The notes under the pieces: generated by a model
What the model saw: the letters and a program-made list of their open reading frames with translations, nothing else
The model's database searches: none
Told to the model about the DNA's origin: nothing
Made by a program: the position numbers and the translations under genes
NCBI GenBank assembly: GCA_040255445.1
Contig: JBDZUZ010000070.1
Location: 1-19,965, forward strand
DNA length: 19,965 nucleotides
Reading direction: 5' to 3'
Source of the DNA: JBDZUZ01 sp040255445
GTDB lineage: Bacteria; Planctomycetota; Phycisphaerae; Phycisphaerales; UBA1924
Part shown: one piece after another, positions 7,761 to 15,574 of the stretch
Position numbering within the stretch: the first letter of the stretch is position 1
Layout: every line of letters begins with the position of its first letter

Positions 7761-7766
7761 CGACCC

Positions 7767-9389
7767 ATGCCCACCGTCTACATCACCACCCCCATCTATT
7801 ACGTCAACGACCGCCCGCATATCGGGCACTGCTACACCACCCTGCTGGCCGACGCCATGGGCCGCGCCACCCGCCTGATCCGCGGCGAGCACCGTCGGCC
7901 CATCGATGGCGGCGAGGTCTTCGTCCTCACCGGCACCGACGAGCACGCCGAGAAGGTCGTCACCTCCGCCGCGGCCCACAGCATGTCCCCGCAGAACTGG
8001 GCCGACCGCAACGCCACCGAGTTCCGGCACGCGTTCGACTTCATGAACTGCGCCTACGACGACTTCATCCGCACCACCGAGGACCGTCACAAGTCCAAGG
8101 TGGTCCAGTACATCCGCGAGCTCCAGTCCCGCGGCGACATCTACCTGGGCGACTACGAGGGCTGGTTCGACGAGTCCCAGGAGGAGTACCTCACCGAGAC
8201 CGCCGCCAAGGAAGCCGAATTCAAGAGCCCGGTCACCGGCCGGCCCCTGGTCCGCCGCCGCGAGAAGAACTACTTCTTCCGCCTCTCCAAGTTCCAGGAC
8301 AAACTCCTCGAGCACATCCGCGCCAACCCCGGCTTCATCCGCCCCGAGGCGCGCAAGAACGAGGTCCTGGGCCGCCTCAAGACCGAACTGCAGGACATCC
8401 CCATCAGCCGCGCGGTCTCGAGCGACCCCGCCAGCCAATGGGGCATCCTCATGCCCGACGACCCCGAACACCGCATCTACGTCTGGATCGATGCGCTCTT
8501 CAATTACCTCACCGTCGTCGACACCGGCGACCGCGGCCGCTTCTGGCCCGCCACCGTCCACTTCATCGCGAAGGACATCCTCTGGTTCCACGCGGTGATC
8601 TGGCCGTGCCTGCTCATGGCCCTGGGGCGCGACCTCCCCGGCAGCATCTACTCGCACGCCTACTGGGTGCGCGAGGGCCGCAAGATGAGCAAGAGCCTGG
8701 GCAACTTCGTCACCATCGAGGTCCTCCGCGAGTACGCCGACAAGTTCACCCTCGACGGCCTCCGTTGGTACCTGCTCACGCAGGGGCCGATGAGCGCGAC
8801 CGATGCCGACTTCAGCCACAGCAAGTTCGTCGAGGTCTACAACGCCGAGCTCGCCAACGGCATCGGCAACTCGACCAGCCGCGTGGGCAACATGATCGCC
8901 AAGTACTTCGACGGCGTTGTGCCCGAGGTCGATCCCGCCGGCTACGGCGACTGGCCGGCCATGGTGAAGGCCGCGGTCGAGCGGTTCGAGGCGGCGATCG
9001 CGGTCTGTGATCTCCCCGCCGCCCTGAACGAGGGCGTGAACCTGGTCCGCAAGGTCGATGGCTACATCAACGACACCCAGCCCTTCAAACTCGCCAAGAC
9101 GGTCGACACAGACCCCGCGGCGAAGGGCAAGCTCGGCTCGATCCTCTACAACTGCGCCGAGGCGCTCCGCGCTGCCAGCCTGTTGCTGGCCCCCGCCGCG
9201 CCCCAGCGGATGATGCAGCTGTGGGCCTCCTGGGGGTGCGTACCCCCGCCGGGCGTGCCGTTGGCAGAGCTCGCCGCGTTCGGCGGCTCCTTCGCCCTGC
9301 GCTTCGGCGGCAAGGTGTCCAAGGGTGAGCCGCTCTTCATGCGGGCCGATCCGGCGGAGCCGGCGCCGGGCGCTCCGCCCGCCGGATAA
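7767..9389 (+). CDS. metG: Methionyl-tRNA synthetase
   Basis: The enzyme charges tRNA-Met with methionine in the cytoplasm. The 540-residue protein has the class I signatures HIGH (residues 18-21) and KMSKS (306-310), the TGTDEHAEK segment, and YVWIDALFNYLT before the helical anticodon-binding domain. The connective-peptide region (YEGWFDESQEEYLTE ... RRREKNYFFRLS) has no CxxC pairs, so this is the zinc-free form. The C-terminal EMAP-like tRNA-binding domain of longer MetRS proteins is absent; the protein ends in a short Pro/Ala tail. A small insertion rich in Arg and Gly (about residues 35-50) precedes the TGTDEH motif. The start follows a -10 box at leaderless spacing. Confidence 0.96.
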   Translation: MPTVYITTPIYYVNDRPHIGHCYTTLLADAMGRATRLIRGEHRRPIDGGEVFVLTGTDEHAEKVVTSAAAHSMSPQNWADRNATEFRHAFDFMNCAYDDFIRTTEDRHKSKVVQYIRELQSRGDIYLGDYEGWFDESQEEYLTETAAKEAEFKSPVTGRPLVRRREKNYFFRLSKFQDKLLEHIRANPGFIRPEARKNEVLGRLKTELQDIPISRAVSSDPASQWGILMPDDPEHRIYVWIDALFNYLTVVDTGDRGRFWPATVHFIAKDILWFHAVIWPCLLMALGRDLPGSIYSHAYWVREGRKMSKSLGNFVTIEVLREYADKFTLDGLRWYLLTQGPMSATDADFSHSKFVEVYNAELANGIGNSTSRVGNMIAKYFDGVVPEVDPAGYGDWPAMVKAAVERFEAAIAVCDLPAALNEGVNLVRKVDGYINDTQPFKLAKTVDTDPAAKGKLGSILYNCAEALRAASLLLAPAAPQRMMQLWASWGCVPPPGVPLAELAAFGGSFALRFGGKVSKGEPLFMRADPAEPAPGAPPAG

Positions 9390-9444
9390 TCGACAAGTTT
9401 GCATATGTATGCGTTCATGCAGGGCTCCCCCGGGAGGGTCGGGG

Positions 9445-9472
9445 TTGACGGCTGCGCACAGGTTGGTACTGT
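9445..9472 (+). promoter_or_regulatory. Promoter of the kamA gene string
   Basis: TTGACG (9445-9450), a 16-base spacer and TACTGT (9467-9472) make the best -35/-10 pair in the window. They lie 56 bases after metG and leave a leader of about 115 bases before kamA. The ends of the element also form an inverted repeat, GTTGAC ... GTCAAC, which could serve a repressor. Confidence 0.55.
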
Positions 9473-9592
9473 CAACGCGTCGAGGGGGTCGCATTGCGAT
9501 CACGCTTCTCACGGCCGAACGATCGGCCGGCAGGTCGCCGCGAATCTTCTCTCTCGTTGTCTCTCGTTCGGTAGTTGCCCAAGGCAACAGCC
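9473..9592 (+). promoter_or_regulatory. Structured kamA leader
   Basis: The leader holds a perfect hairpin CGGCCG-AACGAT-CGGCCG (9512-9529), a tandem pyrimidine repeat TCTCTCGTT (9550 and 9560), and a second perfect hairpin GTTGCC-CAA-GGCAAC (9574-9588) ending 4 bases before the ATG, exactly where a ribosome-binding site would be expected. No Shine-Dalgarno sequence is present. I do not recognise a lysine riboswitch. Translation control by RNA structure is plausible. Confidence 0.4.
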
Positions 9593-10942
9593 ATGACCCC
9601 GAAAAACACTACCACCGGTTCGTCGCAGGTCCTCAACGGCCGAGCGGTGAGTCTCCCCGTGTACGGCGCGGATGAGAACACGCTCACCGAACCTCCGAGT
9701 ACCACCCGGTCTCAGACAATCTCGTCCGCAAAGACACCGAGTCCTGTGGCCGACCCCGCCGATGAAGCGGGGTTTGTTGTTGGGCCGGGGTCGCGCGCCT
9801 TCCGCGAACGCTGCTTCCCCGATGCCACCGACAGCGAGTGGTCCGACTGGAAGTGGCAGCTCCGCAACCGCATCCGCGACATCGCCAGCCTCGAGAAGTG
9901 CTTCGAGCTGACCGATGACGAGCGGCAGACCGTCATCAAGCTCGGCGACCGGCTGCCCATCGGCATCACGCCGTACTACGCCTCGCTCATCGACCCCCGC
10001 CAGGCCATGAAGGGCCTGCGGCACACGATGATCCCCGTCGCCGACGAGTTCAGCGAAGCCCCGGGCGAGAACGCCGACCCCCTCAACGAAGACGGCGACA
10101 TGCCCGTCGAGGGCCTGGTCCACCGCTACCCCGACCGCTGCCTCTTCCTCGTCACCAGCTTCTGCGCCACCTACTGCCGCTACTGCACCCGCTCGCGCCT
10201 GGTCGGCAAGACCGGCGAGTACCACTTCAACACCAAGCAGTTCGAGCGGGCCCTGTCCTACATCGAGGCCACGCCCGAGATCCGCGACTGCCTCATCAGC
10301 GGCGGCGACCCGCTGACCATGAACGACGACCGCATCGACTGGCTGCTGGGCCGCCTCCGCGCCATCCCGCACCTCGAGTTCGTCCGCATCGGCTCCAAGA
10401 TCCCGTGCGTGCTGCCCCAGCGCATCACGCCCGAGTTCTGCCGCATGCTCAAGAAGCACAAGCCCTGGATGAGCGTGCACTTCATGCACCCTGATGAAGT
10501 CACGCCCGAGGTCGCGCAGGCCTGCGAGCGTCTCGTCGATTCCGGCGTGCCCCTGGGCAGCCAGACCGTCCTCACCAAGGGCGTCAACGACGACCCCGAG
10601 GTCATGAAGAGCCTGATGCACAAGCTCCTCAAGATCCGCGTGCGGCCGTACTACATCTACCAGTGCGACCCGATCCCGGGCTCCTCGCACTTCCGCACCC
10701 CGGTCGAGACCGGCCTCAAGATCATCGAAGCGCTCCGCGGCCACACCACCGGCTACGCCGTCCCCACGCTCGTCATCGATGCGCCCGGCGGCGGCGGCAA
10801 GATCCCGATCATGCCCGAGTACATGGTCGGCCGCGAGGGCGATGAGATCATCCTCCGCAACTACGCGGGCAAGACCTGCCGCTACCCCGACCCCATCGGC
10901 ATCCCCACCGAACCCGGCCCCGATTCGGCCGGCGGACGCTGA
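9593..10942 (+). CDS. kamA: Lysine 2,3-aminomutase (radical SAM, PLP)
   Basis: KamA converts L-lysine to L-beta-lysine using a 4Fe-4S cluster, S-adenosylmethionine and pyridoxal phosphate. The 449-residue protein has the radical SAM motif CATYCRYC (C191, C195, C198) and the PLP lysine in APGGGGK (K403). Measured against the clostridial enzyme the offset is a constant 66 residues. The residues that hold the substrate are all present: R200 (carboxylate), D359 in YQCDPIPG and D396 in VIDAPGG (epsilon-amino group). This argues for lysine rather than glutamate or EF-P as substrate. A disordered Ser/Thr/Pro-rich extension of about 65 residues precedes the enzyme. A TTG at 9575 is a less likely start than the ATG at 9593. 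It opens a tight gene string ending at 16125; the next gene starts 11 bases on. Confidence 0.95.
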   Translation: MTPKNTTTGSSQVLNGRAVSLPVYGADENTLTEPPSTTRSQTISSAKTPSPVADPADEAGFVVGPGSRAFRERCFPDATDSEWSDWKWQLRNRIRDIASLEKCFELTDDERQTVIKLGDRLPIGITPYYASLIDPRQAMKGLRHTMIPVADEFSEAPGENADPLNEDGDMPVEGLVHRYPDRCLFLVTSFCATYCRYCTRSRLVGKTGEYHFNTKQFERALSYIEATPEIRDCLISGGDPLTMNDDRIDWLLGRLRAIPHLEFVRIGSKIPCVLPQRITPEFCRMLKKHKPWMSVHFMHPDEVTPEVAQACERLVDSGVPLGSQTVLTKGVNDDPEVMKSLMHKLLKIRVRPYYIYQCDPIPGSSHFRTPVETGLKIIEALRGHTTGYAVPTLVIDAPGGGGKIPIMPEYMVGREGDEIILRNYAGKTCRYPDPIGIPTEPGPDSAGGR

Positions 10943-10953
10943 AGGCGGAGCCG

Positions 10954-11502
10954 ATGAACATGCAACTCCCGCAAGTCGATCCCGCGCCGATGCACCCGTG
11001 CGCGCACTGCGCCACGCTCCAGAAGACCTGCTGCCAGACCGCCGAGATCCTCGTCACCAGCGGGGACCTCGCCCGCATTAGCCGGCACACCGGCCTCGCG
11101 CCCGATGAGGGCCGCTTCTGGGAACGCCGCGTCCCCGTCGACCCCGAATACCTCGACGACGATGCCGATGACCCCAACTGGAAGCGCTGGACCGTCGCGC
11201 CCGACAACACCCGCCGCGTGCTGCGCAAGCAGAAGAACGGCGACTGCATGTTCCTGGGCCAGCGTGGCTGCATCCTCCCCGAGAATGTCCGCCCCATCGT
11301 CTGCCGCCTCTACCCATTCTCGTACACCGAATCGGGCATCCAGGGCGAAGACGCCGGCTACTGCCCCAAGAGGGCCGTCGCGCCCGAGGCGCCCGATATG
11401 GTCACCGCCCTGGGCATGACGCTCGACGCGGCGGAACGCTGGCACGCCGCGCTTTATGATGAACTGCGCACCGGGAGGGAATCGGCGTGCGGATCGGTCT
11501 GA
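10954..11502 (+). CDS. YkgJ/FliB-type cysteine-cluster protein
   Basis: The 182-residue protein carries the metal-binding pattern of the CxxCxxCC (YkgJ) superfamily: C16 and C19, then C26-C27, followed by GDCMFLGQRGC, VCRLYPFSY and GYCPKR. The family is thought to bind an Fe-S cluster or zinc. Its best-known member is the flagellin lysine N-methylase FliB, while most members have no assigned reaction. The ATG at 10954 follows a GGCGGAG site. It lies 11 bases after kamA and overlaps the next gene by 16 bases, so it is translationally tied to both. A role in modifying or handling a lysine-derived product, or in supporting the radical enzyme, is inference. Confidence 0.85.
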   Translation: MNMQLPQVDPAPMHPCAHCATLQKTCCQTAEILVTSGDLARISRHTGLAPDEGRFWERRVPVDPEYLDDDADDPNWKRWTVAPDNTRRVLRKQKNGDCMFLGQRGCILPENVRPIVCRLYPFSYTESGIQGEDAGYCPKRAVAPEAPDMVTALGMTLDAAERWHAALYDELRTGRESACGSV

Positions 11503-12635
11503 CCTACGACCTGCGTGAGGACTACCTGGCCCTGGGCTTCAGCGCCGACGATGTCGCCGAGTTCGACCGCCGCGACACTATCGACCACCTCGAAGCCGCG
11601 ATCGCAGCGCACGGCCGCGCCCACGAAACCACATACACCATCGACCGCATCGGTCACGCCCGCGTCCTCGTCGAGCGTCTGGCCAAGGGCAACCGCTGGG
11701 ACCTGGTCTTCAACATCGCCGAGGGCCTGGGCCGCTACGGCCGCGAATCCGCCGTGCCCGCCCTGCTCGAGCACTACGGCATCCCCACCGTCTTCTCCGA
11801 TGCGCTGGTGTGCGCCGCCACGCTCCACAAGGGCGTCGCCAAATCCATCCTCCGCGACCGCGGCATCCCCACCACCGCCTTTGCGCTGGTCGAGAAGCCC
11901 CGCGATATTGACCGCATCATCGCGGACCTCGGCCGCGCCGATGCGCCGCTGCGCTTCCCCCTCTTCGCCAAGCCCGTCGCCGAGGGTTCGAGCAAGGGCA
12001 TCTCCACCGCCTGCAAGGCGACCGATGCCGCCTCGCTCCGCGCGGTCTGCGAAGACCTGCTCGAACGCTTCCGCCAGCCGGTCATCATCGAGCCCTTCCT
12101 CCCCGGCCGCGAGTTCACTGTCGGCCTCACCGGTCACGGCGATTCGACGCGTGTCGTCGCGGTGATGGAGGTCGGCCTCCGCGCCGGCGCCGACCCCGAG
12201 ATCTACACCTACACCAACAAGGAAGACTGCGAAACGCTCGTCGATTACTTCCTCGCTCACGATGACCTCGCCAAGCGCTCCGGCGAACTCGCTGTCCGCG
12301 CCTGGAACGCGCTGGGCTGCGTCGACGGCGGCCGCGTCGATGTCCGTGTTGACGCCGCGGGCCATCCCCAGGTCCTCGAAGTGAACCCCCTCCCGGGCCT
12401 GCACCCCGAGCACTCCGATCTCCCGATCATGTCAACGCTCGCCGGCATCAGCTACCACACGCTGATCGGCCGGATCATGGACTCCGCGCTCGACCGCATG
12501 CGCACGAACCCGCCCGCCGCGGCACAGCCCCGCTCCGCGCCCAGCGGCGGCGCGGCCGGCAACACCACGACCGCTCCCTCACACACAGCATCGCGCACCC
12601 ACCCCGCGACGAAAGCCGCATCGTGCACGCCCTGA
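11487..12635 (+). CDS. ATP-grasp ligase 1, D-Ala-D-Ala ligase-like
   Basis: The 382-residue protein has the ATP-grasp fold of D-alanine-D-alanine ligases: DLVFNIAEGLGRYGRESAVP in the N-terminal domain, FPLFAKPVAEGSSKGIS for ATP binding, EPFLPGREFTVGL, and the metal-site end GGRVDVRVD...LEVNPLPGL. Such enzymes form amide bonds via an acyl-phosphate. The context (kamA, acetyltransferases, no mur genes) argues for a role outside peptidoglycan synthesis. The GTG at 11487 has a strong GGGAGGG site and overlaps the previous gene by 16 bases. After about residue 330 the protein has a low-complexity Ala/Pro/Thr/Ser tail of about 50 residues. The tail overlaps the next gene by 13 bases and may owe its length to that overlap. 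Substrates unknown. Confidence 0.87.
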   Translation: MRIGLTYDLREDYLALGFSADDVAEFDRRDTIDHLEAAIAAHGRAHETTYTIDRIGHARVLVERLAKGNRWDLVFNIAEGLGRYGRESAVPALLEHYGIPTVFSDALVCAATLHKGVAKSILRDRGIPTTAFALVEKPRDIDRIIADLGRADAPLRFPLFAKPVAEGSSKGISTACKATDAASLRAVCEDLLERFRQPVIIEPFLPGREFTVGLTGHGDSTRVVAVMEVGLRAGADPEIYTYTNKEDCETLVDYFLAHDDLAKRSGELAVRAWNALGCVDGGRVDVRVDAAGHPQVLEVNPLPGLHPEHSDLPIMSTLAGISYHTLIGRIMDSALDRMRTNPPAAAQPRSAPSGGAAGNTTTAPSHTASRTHPATKAASCTP

Positions 12636-13663
12636 TCCTCCACGATGCCGTCGCCCAAGGCGCCCGCGCCGATGAGACCGATGTCCTCGAGCAGGCCGCT
12701 GCGGTCGAGGCCGCGCTCGCCCGCCTCGGGCACACATCCTCGCGCCTTGCCTGCAGCGCGGACCTCGCCGCCGCGGCGGACAGCATCCGCGCTGCCAACC
12801 CAGACCTGGTCTTCAACCTCTTCGAATCCGCGCTGGGCACCGGCCGCCTGATCCACCTCGCGCCCGCCCTGCTCGAATCACTCGGCGTCGCCTTCACCGG
12901 AGCCGGTGCCGATGCCACCTACCTCACCTCCAACAAACTCCTCAGTAAGCGACTCATGCGCTCACACGGAATCCCCACACCCACCTGGCTCACCATCGAC
13001 GATGTGCTCCGTACGCCGCCGGTCGACCCCGGCCGCTACATCGTCAAATCCGTCTGGGAGCACGCCAGCGTCGGTCTCGATGAAGATTCCGTGCTCGATG
13101 TGCAACACTGGCGCGACCTGCACCGCGGCCTCACGGCCCGCAGCGCAGCCCTCGGCGGCGACGGCTTCGCCGAGAAGTTCATCGCCGGCCGCGAGTTCAA
13201 CCTCGCGCTTCTCGCCGCGCCGGGAGGCGACAGCCCCGTACACCCGCTCCCCCAGGTCCTCCCCCCCGCCGAGATCCTGTTCGAGGGCTACGGACCCGAC
13301 AAACCCACCGTCGTCGGCTACCGCGCTAAGTGGGCCAGCGATTCGTACGAATACCACCACACGCCCCGCCGCTTCGAGTTCCCCGCGAGCGATGCGCCGC
13401 TCCTCGATGAGGTCACGCATATCGCGCAGCGCTGCTGGAGCCTCTTCAACCTCCGAGGCTACGCCCGCGTCGACTTCCGCATCGATGAGACCGGCCGCCC
13501 CTGGGTGCTCGAGGTGAACACCAATCCCTGCCTCTCTCCCGAAGCCGGCTACGCGGCCGCGCTCGCGCAGGCCGGACTCACCATCGACGACGCCGTCGCC
13601 CGCATCCTTGCCGATGGTCACCCGAAACGGACGATCGCGATCGGCGCACCGCCGGTTTCGTGA
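12623..13663 (+). CDS. ATP-grasp ligase 2, D-Ala-D-Ala ligase-like
   Basis: This 346-residue protein is a second, clearly different member of the same fold. It has DLVFNLFESALGTGRL in the N-domain, TSNKLLSKRLMRSHGIPTP, the ATP-binding RYIVKSVWEHASVGLDEDS, AEKFIAGREFNLALL, and the metal-site end YARVDFRIDETG...VLEVNTNPCLSP. An insertion with HPLPQVLPPAEILFEGY and KWASDSYEYHHTPRRFEFP sits between strands, which may shape an acceptor site unlike that of Ddl. The GTG at 12623 overlaps the stop of ligase 1 by 13 bases; the ribosome-binding site is weak, so coupled translation is likely. Two distinct ligases in series suggest two successive amide bonds or a heterodimer. The substrate is unknown; beta-lysine is the obvious candidate. 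Confidence 0.87.
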   Translation: MHALILHDAVAQGARADETDVLEQAAAVEAALARLGHTSSRLACSADLAAAADSIRAANPDLVFNLFESALGTGRLIHLAPALLESLGVAFTGAGADATYLTSNKLLSKRLMRSHGIPTPTWLTIDDVLRTPPVDPGRYIVKSVWEHASVGLDEDSVLDVQHWRDLHRGLTARSAALGGDGFAEKFIAGREFNLALLAAPGGDSPVHPLPQVLPPAEILFEGYGPDKPTVVGYRAKWASDSYEYHHTPRRFEFPASDAPLLDEVTHIAQRCWSLFNLRGYARVDFRIDETGRPWVLEVNTNPCLSPEAGYAAALAQAGLTIDDAVARILADGHPKRTIAIGAPPVS

Positions 13664-13738
13664 TATGGTCCGTATGACCGCCGCTACCGATCCGCGGCGG
13701 TGAGCAGGCTCTCATCGGGCCGGAAGGAGGCGCCAAGC
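13664..13738 (+). promoter_or_regulatory. Internal -10 box, hairpin and 9-codon leader ORF
   Basis: This is the only real gap in the gene string. It holds TATGGT (13664-13669), a tiny frame MTAATDPRR (13674-13703), a perfect 8-bp hairpin ACCGCCGC / GCGGCGGT with a 9-base loop (13677-13701), and a strong GGAGG site 8 bases before the ATG at 13739. It may be an internal promoter or an attenuating stem that sets the level of the fusion gene. Confidence 0.4.
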
Positions 13739-15574
13739 ATGTTCCGCATCCGTCAGATCGCCGGCAGCGGCCTCCCCCTCGACAACCGCGAGATCACGCA
13801 GGTGCAGGAGATCCTCCGCGAGCGCCTCCCGGGCCTCCCCGCGCACGAGCTCGAAGCCCTGCCCGACAAGATCCGCGATCCGATGGCGCACCGCATGCGC
13901 GCCATCCTCCTCGTCGCCGATGATCTCAAAGGCGAGCTCAAGGGCTTCGCGCTCCTCTCCCACGCGCCCGACTTTAACTTCTGCTTCCTCGATTATGTCG
14001 CCACCGGCAAGCAGCTCTCGGGCGGCGGTGTCGGCGGCGCGCTCTACGAACGCGTCCGCGAGACCGCCCGCAATCTCGGCGCGATCGGCCTCTTCTTTGA
14101 GTGCCTCCCCGATGATCCCGCCGCGTGCTCGACACCCGAACTCGCCAAGTCCAACGCCGCGCGGCTCCGCTTCTACGAACGCTGGGGCGCGCGGCCGATC
14201 ATCAACACCGGCTACGAAACCCCCGTCAAACCCGGCGACACCGACCTGCCCCACCTGGTTTACGACGATCTCGATTCCGACAAACCGCTGCCGCGTGATG
14301 CCGCGCGCGACATCGTCCGCGCCATCCTCGAGCGCAAGTACGCGCACCTCTGCCCGCCCGAGTATGTCGAGGCCGTCGTCGAATCGATCAACGACGACCC
14401 GGTGCAGCTCCGGCCCTTCAAGTACATCAAGCCCGCGAAGGCCGCCGCCGCGACCCCCGCGCCCGCCACCGGCGAATCGCTCATCGCGCTCGTCGTCAAC
14501 GACCGCCACGACATCCACCATGTCCGCGAACGCGGCTATGTCGAATCGCCCGTCCGCGTCCGCTCCATCCTCGCCGGCATCGAGCCCACCGGGCTCTTCT
14601 GGAAGACCGAGCCGAAGGAATACCCCGAGAGCCACATCCGCGCGGTGCACGACCCCGGCTTCGTCGATTATCTCAAGCGGGTCTGCGCCAAGGTCCCCGC
14701 GGGCAAGAGCATCTACCCATATGTCTTCCCCATCCGCAACAACACCCGCCCGCCCAAGGACCTCGCCTACGCCGCGGGCTACTACTGCATCGACACTTTC
14801 ACACCGCTCAACGAGAACGCGTACCTCGCCGCGAAACGCGCGGTCGACTGCACGCTCACCGCGGCGGACGCCGTGCTCAGCGGGCAGCGCTTCGCGTACT
14901 CGCTCGTTCGCCCGCCCGGGCACCACGCCGAGAGCCGCGTCTTCGGCGGCTTCTGCTACTTCTGCAACGCCGCCGTCGCCGCGAACCACATGGTCCGCTT
15001 CGGCCCCGTCGCGATCCTCGACATCGACTACCACCACGGAAACGGCCAGCAGGACATCTTCTACAAACGCGCCGATGTCCTGACCGTCTCGATCCACGGG
15101 CACCCCAAGTTCGCGTACCCCTTCTTCACCGGCTTCGAGGAAGAAACCGGCGAGGGCCCCGGCGAGGGGTTCAACATGAACATCGCGATGCCCGAGCACG
15201 CCGACGGCGAGCGCTACCGCGAATCCCTCCGCAAGGCGCTCAAGCGCATCAAGGAGTTCAACCCCCGCTTCCTCGTCGTCTCCCTCGGGCTCGACATCGC
15301 CAAGGGCGATCCGACGGGAACCTGGAGCCTCACGCCCCAGGACATCGAAGAGAACGGCCGCATGATCGCCGCGCTCGGTGTGCCGACACTGGTCGTTCAG
15401 GAAGGCGGATACAAGACCGCTTCGCTGGGCACGAACGCGAAGCATTTCTTTCTGGGCCTGGCGGGCAAGGATTCCGGCAAACCCGCGGCGAAAGATGCAG
15501 GGAAACCCGCCGCCGCGGCCAAGTCGAACGGCAACGGCAAAGCCCCCGCCGCCAAGCCAGCCCCCAAGAAATGA
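13739..15574 (+). CDS. Fusion of GNAT acetyltransferase and HDAC/acetylpolyamine amidohydrolase
   Basis: The 611-residue protein joins two opposite activities. Residues 1-235 are a GNAT-type acetyltransferase (FLDYVATGKQLSGGGVGGAL as acetyl-CoA loop, RLRFYERWGARPI near its end). Residues about 255-590 are a zinc deacetylase of the histone deacetylase/acetylpolyamine amidohydrolase family. It has RPPGHHAES (H395, H396), DIDYHHGNG (zinc ligands D430, H432), GLDIAKGDPTG (D524), and the catalytic tyrosine in QEGGY (Y558), so the active site looks complete. YPFFTGFEEETGEGPGEG resembles acetylpolyamine amidohydrolases more than eukaryotic HDACs. The last 35 residues are Lys/Ala/Pro-rich like histone H1. 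The ATG at 13739 follows GGAGG; a GTG at 13700 is in frame but lacks a good site. The stop overlaps the next ATG. Confidence 0.9.
   Translation: MFRIRQIAGSGLPLDNREITQVQEILRERLPGLPAHELEALPDKIRDPMAHRMRAILLVADDLKGELKGFALLSHAPDFNFCFLDYVATGKQLSGGGVGGALYERVRETARNLGAIGLFFECLPDDPAACSTPELAKSNAARLRFYERWGARPIINTGYETPVKPGDTDLPHLVYDDLDSDKPLPRDAARDIVRAILERKYAHLCPPEYVEAVVESINDDPVQLRPFKYIKPAKAAAATPAPATGESLIALVVNDRHDIHHVRERGYVESPVRVRSILAGIEPTGLFWKTEPKEYPESHIRAVHDPGFVDYLKRVCAKVPAGKSIYPYVFPIRNNTRPPKDLAYAAGYYCIDTFTPLNENAYLAAKRAVDCTLTAADAVLSGQRFAYSLVRPPGHHAESRVFGGFCYFCNAAVAANHMVRFGPVAILDIDYHHGNGQQDIFYKRADVLTVSIHGHPKFAYPFFTGFEEETGEGPGEGFNMNIAMPEHADGERYRESLRKALKRIKEFNPRFLVVSLGLDIAKGDPTGTWSLTPQDIEENGRMIAALGVPTLVVQEGGYKTASLGTNAKHFFLGLAGKDSGKPAAKDAGKPAAAAKSNGNGKAPAAKPAPKK

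Noticed and set aside
7641..9587. Upstream extension of the exported protein frame on the reverse strand (to 1211 codons)
   Set aside because: It runs antisense through metG; the signal peptide and GAGGAG site place the true start at 7640.
9473..9592. Lysine riboswitch before kamA
   Set aside because: The leader is only about 120 bases, shorter than the lysine aptamer, and shows none of its conserved core that I could find.
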